Assembly (NCBI RefSeq): GCF_036227485.1
Contig: NZ_CP109479.1
Coordinates: 806,001 to 870,000 of the forward strand
Direction of reading: 5' to 3'
Origin: Streptomyces sp. NBC_01451
GTDB taxonomy: Bacteria > Actinomycetota > Actinomycetes > Streptomycetales > Streptomycetaceae
DNA: 64,000 nucleotides
Below the pieces are notes generated by a model that saw only the letters and a program-made list of their open reading frames with translations, made no database searches and had not been told where the DNA came from. Positions 61,090-64,000 of the stretch are shown here, in pieces. How positions within the stretch are numbered: position 1 is the first letter of the stretch; the number at the start of each line of letters is the position of its first letter. The position numbers were made by a program, and so were the translations under genes.

Positions 61090-61267
61090 GGCATACGTGC
61101 CCGTGCGGAGCTGCTGAGCGGTCGGCCGGCAGGGCTTCTGGCCAGCGTTGGGGTGGGTCGCCGAGCAGCCCGGCATCCCAGAGGCGGATGCCCGGTGCGG
61201 TGCCCGCCCGTTCGGCCGTTTCCCTCGGGGAGGGGCCCGGTTCCACGTGTCGCCGCGCGATGCCGCT

Positions 61268-61294
61268 GCCGGTGTCGCCGAGGGGGACACCGGC
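61268..61294. terminator. Bidirectional stem-loop terminator
   Basis: GCCGGTGTC (61268-61276) and GACACCGGC (61286-61294) form a perfect 9-bp stem with a 9-base loop. It lies in the 249-bp gap between the convergent Imm7-like and alcohol dehydrogenase genes, 45 bp from the latter's stop. The rest of that gap shows nothing recognisable. Confidence 0.65.
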
Positions 61295-61338
61295 GGCGGG
61301 GCCGGACCGGACCGGGGTGTCCGATCGGGCGTCGTCGT

Positions 61339-62424
61339 TCACGTGGCCGGAGTGGCCTCCCTGACGGCCACGGTGTCGTGGGGCTGCCCGCCGAGGACGA
61401 CCTTGAGCGCCCCCGTGTCGGCGGCCCGGGAGAAGACGTCGTACGCCTCCTCCATCCGGTCCAGCGGGAACCTGTGGGTGACCATCGACGACGCGGGCAG
61501 GCGGCCTGCGGCCATCATGCGCAGCAGGGTGGGAGTGGAGGACGTGTCGACCAGACCCGTGGTGATCGTCACGTTCTTGATCCACAGGTCTTCCAGGTGC
61601 AGGGTCGCAGGTTTGCCGTGCACGCCGACATTGGCCACGTGCCCGCCGGGCCGCACCATGCGTGTGCACATCTCGAAGCTCTCCGGAATCCCTACCGCCT
61701 CGATCACCACATCGGCGCCGAGTCCCTCGGTGAGGTCGGCGACCAGCAGTTCCGCCTCGTCACCCACGGCGGATGCCACGGCGTCCGCGCCGAACCGTTT
61801 GGCCGCGTCCAGCCGGGCCGGCGCAGGGTCCACGGCGATGATCTTCTGCGGTGTGTAGAGCTGTGCCGTGGCGATCGCTGCCAGTCCGACAGGCCCCGCC
61901 CCGACCACCGCGACGGTGTCCCCGGGCCGCACGCGCCCGTTGAGCACGCCCACCTCGTACGCCGTCGGGAAGATGTCTGCCAGCAGGACGGCGTCCTTGC
62001 TGTCCAGCGCGCCGGGCAGCGGGTGCACGGACAGGTCGGCGTGGGGCACGCGGACGAACTCGGCCTGCGTGCCGTTGATCAGATGGCCGAGGATCCATCC
62101 TCCGCCGCCCCGGCACTGCCCGTACCCGCCCTCCCTGCAGAAGCGGCAGCGCCCGCACGCCGTGATGCACGAGACCAGCACCCGGTCGCCGGGGCGAACC
62201 GTGCGTACGTCGCCACCGACCTCGACGACCTCGCCGACCGCCTCGTGGCCGAGGACCGTGCCGGGGCGTACCTCCGGCACGTCACCCTTGAGAATGTGCA
62301 GGTCCGTGCCGCAGATGGTGACTGCGTCGACACGGACGACCACGTCTGTCGCCTCCTCGATCCCGGGGTCCGGGACGTCCGTCCACTCCGACTGTCCGGG
62401 GCCGTTAAAGATGAGTGCCTTCAT
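61339..62424 (-). CDS. Zinc-dependent alcohol dehydrogenase family protein
   Basis: 361 residues. The catalytic zinc site is ICGTDLHILKGDVPEVRPGTVLGHEAVG (Cys, His-Glu). Structural cysteines are CITACGRCRFCREGGYGQC. The nucleotide motif is VVGAGPVGLAAIATAQ. Close wording is found in actinobacterial dehydrogenases (threonine or formaldehyde dehydrogenase type), but the substrate is uncertain. The ATG at 62424, with AGAGGGA upstream, is used. It is divergent from the CBS-BON gene, and DevR-like inverted repeats are in the shared gap. Confidence 0.92.
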   Translation of the reverse strand: MKALIFNGPGQSEWTDVPDPGIEEATDVVVRVDAVTICGTDLHILKGDVPEVRPGTVLGHEAVGEVVEVGGDVRTVRPGDRVLVSCITACGRCRFCREGGYGQCRGGGGWILGHLINGTQAEFVRVPHADLSVHPLPGALDSKDAVLLADIFPTAYEVGVLNGRVRPGDTVAVVGAGPVGLAAIATAQLYTPQKIIAVDPAPARLDAAKRFGADAVASAVGDEAELLVADLTEGLGADVVIEAVGIPESFEMCTRMVRPGGHVANVGVHGKPATLHLEDLWIKNVTITTGLVDTSSTPTLLRMMAAGRLPASSMVTHRFPLDRMEEAYDVFSRAADTGALKVVLGGQPHDTVAVREATPAT

Positions 62425-62562
62425 GACGATCCCTCTTCCCTGCTCTTGTTCCCCGCTCCGCCGGCCCCGGCTCCCGTCACGGCGGATGTGCCGCGGCGTG
62501 ATCTCGTCGCGGGCGGAACGGTTCGTCGGTTCCATGCTGACCGGAACGGACACCGCCCGCAT

Positions 62563-62577
62563 GGGCCGCTCGGTCCC
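62563..62577. promoter_or_regulatory. DevR/DosR-like box (copy 1)
   Basis: GGGCCGCTCGGTCCC; its reverse is GGGACCGAGCGGCCC, a GGGAC...GGCCC-type inverted repeat like dormancy-regulator sites. It lies midway between the divergent alcohol dehydrogenase and CBS genes. Confidence 0.45.
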
Positions 62578-62615
62578 TGTCGCGGGGCCGGGCAGTGCCG
62601 GGCGGCCCCAGGCGT

Positions 62616-62629
62616 GGCCCACAGGTCCC
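62616..62629. promoter_or_regulatory. DevR/DosR-like box (copy 2)
   Basis: GGCCCACAGGTCCC, reverse GGGACCTGTGGGCC, is a second repeat of the same type. It lies 61 bp before the CBS-BON start. A looser match, GGCCCATGTCCC at 63503-63514, is upstream of the Rv1733c-like gene. Confidence 0.45.
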
Positions 62630-62690
62630 TACGAGTCCGGCCCGGGCCGTCGGAGAGTGGAGAGGGGCAACGCCGAAGGAGGCAGCAGCC

Positions 62691-63395
62691 ATGCGGCACC
62701 GCATCGTGAGCGAGCTGATGACCAAGGACGTCGTGAATGTGCGGCGGGACGCGAGCTTCACGGAGATCGCCAAACTGCTCGCGGAGCACGGCATCACGGC
62801 CGTTCCGGTCGTGGACGACGCCGACAGGCCCCTCGGAGTGGTCTCCGAGGCCGACCTGTTGCGCAGGGAGGCGCACCGGCTCGAAGCGACGGGGCCGCCG
62901 ACCGTCCCACACCCGGAATCCGCCCCGTACACCAAGGCGGAGGCGACCACGGCGGAAGGGCTCATGACCAGCCCGGCCGTCGTCGCCCGCCCCGAGTGGA
63001 CGGTGGTCGAGGCGGCCCGGACGATGGAGCGCAACCGGGTCAAGCGCCTGCCGGTGGTGGACGGGTCCGGTCGGCTGACAGGCGTGATCAGTCGCGCCGA
63101 CCTGCTACGGGTGTTCCTCCGCGGCGACCGTGCCATACGGGAGGAGATCACCGGGGATGTGCTGATGCGCACGCTGGGCATCCCGCCCGACGCGGTGACG
63201 GTGCATGTCGTCGAGGGACAGGTCACCCTGCGCGGCACCGTCGAACGAAGCAGCGTCATACCCGTCGCCCTGCGGCTGTGCCGCAGCGTGGACGGGGTCG
63301 TCGACGTCTCCGCACACCTGGATTTCAAGGTCGCCGACAGCGCCGACCCGGCCACAGCCACCGACGCCCCGCGTCGCGCTCAGCTCTCACCCTGA
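62691..63395 (+). CDS. CBS-pair and BON domain protein
   Basis: 234 residues. Two CBS motifs span about 1-60 (VSELMTKDVVNVRRDASFTEIAKLLAEHGITAVPVVD) and 85-145 (LMTSPAVVARPEWTVVEAARTMERNRVKRLPVVD), forming a Bateman module that binds adenine nucleotides. A C-terminal BON domain follows (EGQVTLRGTVERSSVIPVALRLCRSVDGVVDV). It is a probable energy- or stress-sensing protein. The ATG at 62691 follows AAGGAGG. Such proteins occur in dormancy gene sets with alcohol dehydrogenase and Rv1733c-like neighbours, as here. Confidence 0.92.
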   Translation: MRHRIVSELMTKDVVNVRRDASFTEIAKLLAEHGITAVPVVDDADRPLGVVSEADLLRREAHRLEATGPPTVPHPESAPYTKAEATTAEGLMTSPAVVARPEWTVVEAARTMERNRVKRLPVVDGSGRLTGVISRADLLRVFLRGDRAIREEITGDVLMRTLGIPPDAVTVHVVEGQVTLRGTVERSSVIPVALRLCRSVDGVVDVSAHLDFKVADSADPATATDAPRRAQLSP

Positions 63396-63399
63396 AGAA

Positions 63400-63427
63400 G
63401 CCCGGGCGTGCCGCGCCGCGCCCGGGC
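63400..63427 (+). terminator. Terminator after the CBS-BON gene
   Basis: GCCCGGGCG (63400-63408) and CGCCCGGGC (63419-63427) form a perfect 9-bp stem with a 10-base loop, 4 bp after the stop. Confidence 0.65.
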
Positions 63428-63585
63428 CCTGCCCGGCAGGGCTGAACGGCCCGTCTCCGGGCGCCGGTCGACCCCCAACGGCCCCATGCGCGCTGCCTGT
63501 CAGGCCCATGTCCCGTGCCGTCCCCCCATGCCATCTTTCTCATGGCGCCGATGACCACGGCCATGCCCATGAGGAGGTGCGCACG

Positions 63586-64000
63586 ATGCGCAGGGACACG
63601 CGTACGAAGCAGAGGCTGTGGAGGTGGCGGAGCAATCCGCTGCGGCGCCCCGACGACATCGTCGAGGCCTGGATCGTACTGATCGTGTGGACGGCCGTCG
63701 CGCTGGGCGGCACGCTCGCCGGCCTGGTCGCCGGGCAGTCCGTCGCCGAGTCCCTCGCGCGGCAGCGGGACGGGCGCCACTCCGTCCCGGCGGTGCTCCT
63801 CGAAGACACTCCGGCAGTCGTGGTGACGGAGGCGGGATCCGACCGCCCGCAGGTCCTCGCGAAGGTGCGCTGGACCGCCGCGGACGACTCCGCGCAGACC
63901 GGCGAAGCCAAGGTGGACACCGGCCGCGAGGGCGGTTCGGGGGTGACGATCTGGCTGGACGGCCAGGGGCGACCCACCACGGAGCCGACGACTCCCGGCC
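63586..64000 (+). CDS. Rv1733c-like membrane protein, N-terminal part
   Basis: The frame is open from ATG 63586 to the window end (138 codons seen, protein incomplete). The start MRRDTRTKQRLWRWRSNPLRRPDDIVEAW is basic. A hydrophobic helix follows (IVLIVWTAVALGGTLAGLVAG, about residues 30-50). After it comes an extracytoplasmic part with VPAVLLEDTPAV and GEAKVDTGREGGSGVTIWLDGQG. This is the text of the Rv1733c family, a dormancy-regulon protein in Mycobacterium tuberculosis. GAGGAGG lies 9 bases before the ATG. Confidence 0.82.
   Translation, partial: MRRDTRTKQRLWRWRSNPLRRPDDIVEAWIVLIVWTAVALGGTLAGLVAGQSVAESLARQRDGRHSVPAVLLEDTPAVVVTEAGSDRPQVLAKVRWTAADDSAQTGEAKVDTGREGGSGVTIWLDGQGRPTTEPTTPG

Overview
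The window is a GC-rich (roughly 70% by eye) actinobacterial chromosome segment and almost certainly comes from Streptomyces or a very close relative. The evidence is the codon use, the frequent GTG starts and four-base ATGA/GTGA overlaps, a DUF5999 small protein, a third-type EF-Tu, a DtxR-type iron box, an intergenic hairpin family, and many TetR/MarR/LacI regulators beside their targets. No rRNA, tRNA, CRISPR array, transposase or integrase was seen, so this looks like ordinary, partly accessory chromosome-arm sequence.

Left part (1-25 kb). The tail of a YtcJ-type amidohydrolase is followed by a GNAT acetyltransferase divergent from a DUF1304/TetR pair, with five TGTCCA half-sites between them. 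Next is an aldehyde/alcohol dehydrogenase pair controlled by a divergent MarR, then a STAS protein. A translation-related block holds a paralogous EF-Tu, a paralogous PRPP synthetase and a divergent Tet(M)/Otr(A)-type ribosomal protection GTPase. After it come DUF4230, VanZ-like, PHP, SDR, VanX-like dipeptidase, APH-like kinase, DUF3626 and aromatic-acid-exporter genes. The block ends with an iron-box DUF2470 gene, a TetR/CYP102-like P450 pair, DUF5999 and a proline-iminopeptidase-like hydrolase.

Centre (25-41 kb). This is a complete L-rhamnose locus. One arm carries the LacI regulator, a secreted BNR-4 protein resembling rhamnose-glucuronate lyases, rhaM, and the rhaS-rhaQ-rhaP-rhaT ABC importer. 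The divergent arm carries rhaI, bifunctional rhaD and rhaB. lutABC follows directly, so the L-lactate made from L-lactaldehyde can be oxidised to pyruvate. The divergent promoter region has two LacI-type operators placed at the two predicted start sites.

Right part (41-64 kb). A MoxR ATPase/VWA pair and a cupin precede the most unusual unit: a caspase-like peptidase, a 427-residue partner and a ComEC-type metallo-beta-lactamase in one operon, divergent from a DUF2235 alpha/beta hydrolase across a 112-bp gap with a perfect 14-bp palindrome. Then come a two-component system, an orphan solute-binding protein, an FMN lactate-oxidase-type enzyme, and a TetR divergent (through a perfect 14+14 inverted repeat) from a four-gene operon (SMP-30-like, SDR, DSD1-like PLP enzyme, SDR). 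The window closes with a carboxylesterase, a pirin, an orphan Imm7-like protein, and a zinc alcohol dehydrogenase, CBS-BON protein and Rv1733c-like membrane protein resembling a DevR/DosR-type dormancy set; the last gene is cut by the window edge.

Functions are assigned by recognising motifs and family sequence patterns; no database search was run. Start codons were chosen by ribosome-binding-site spacing and are sometimes uncertain.
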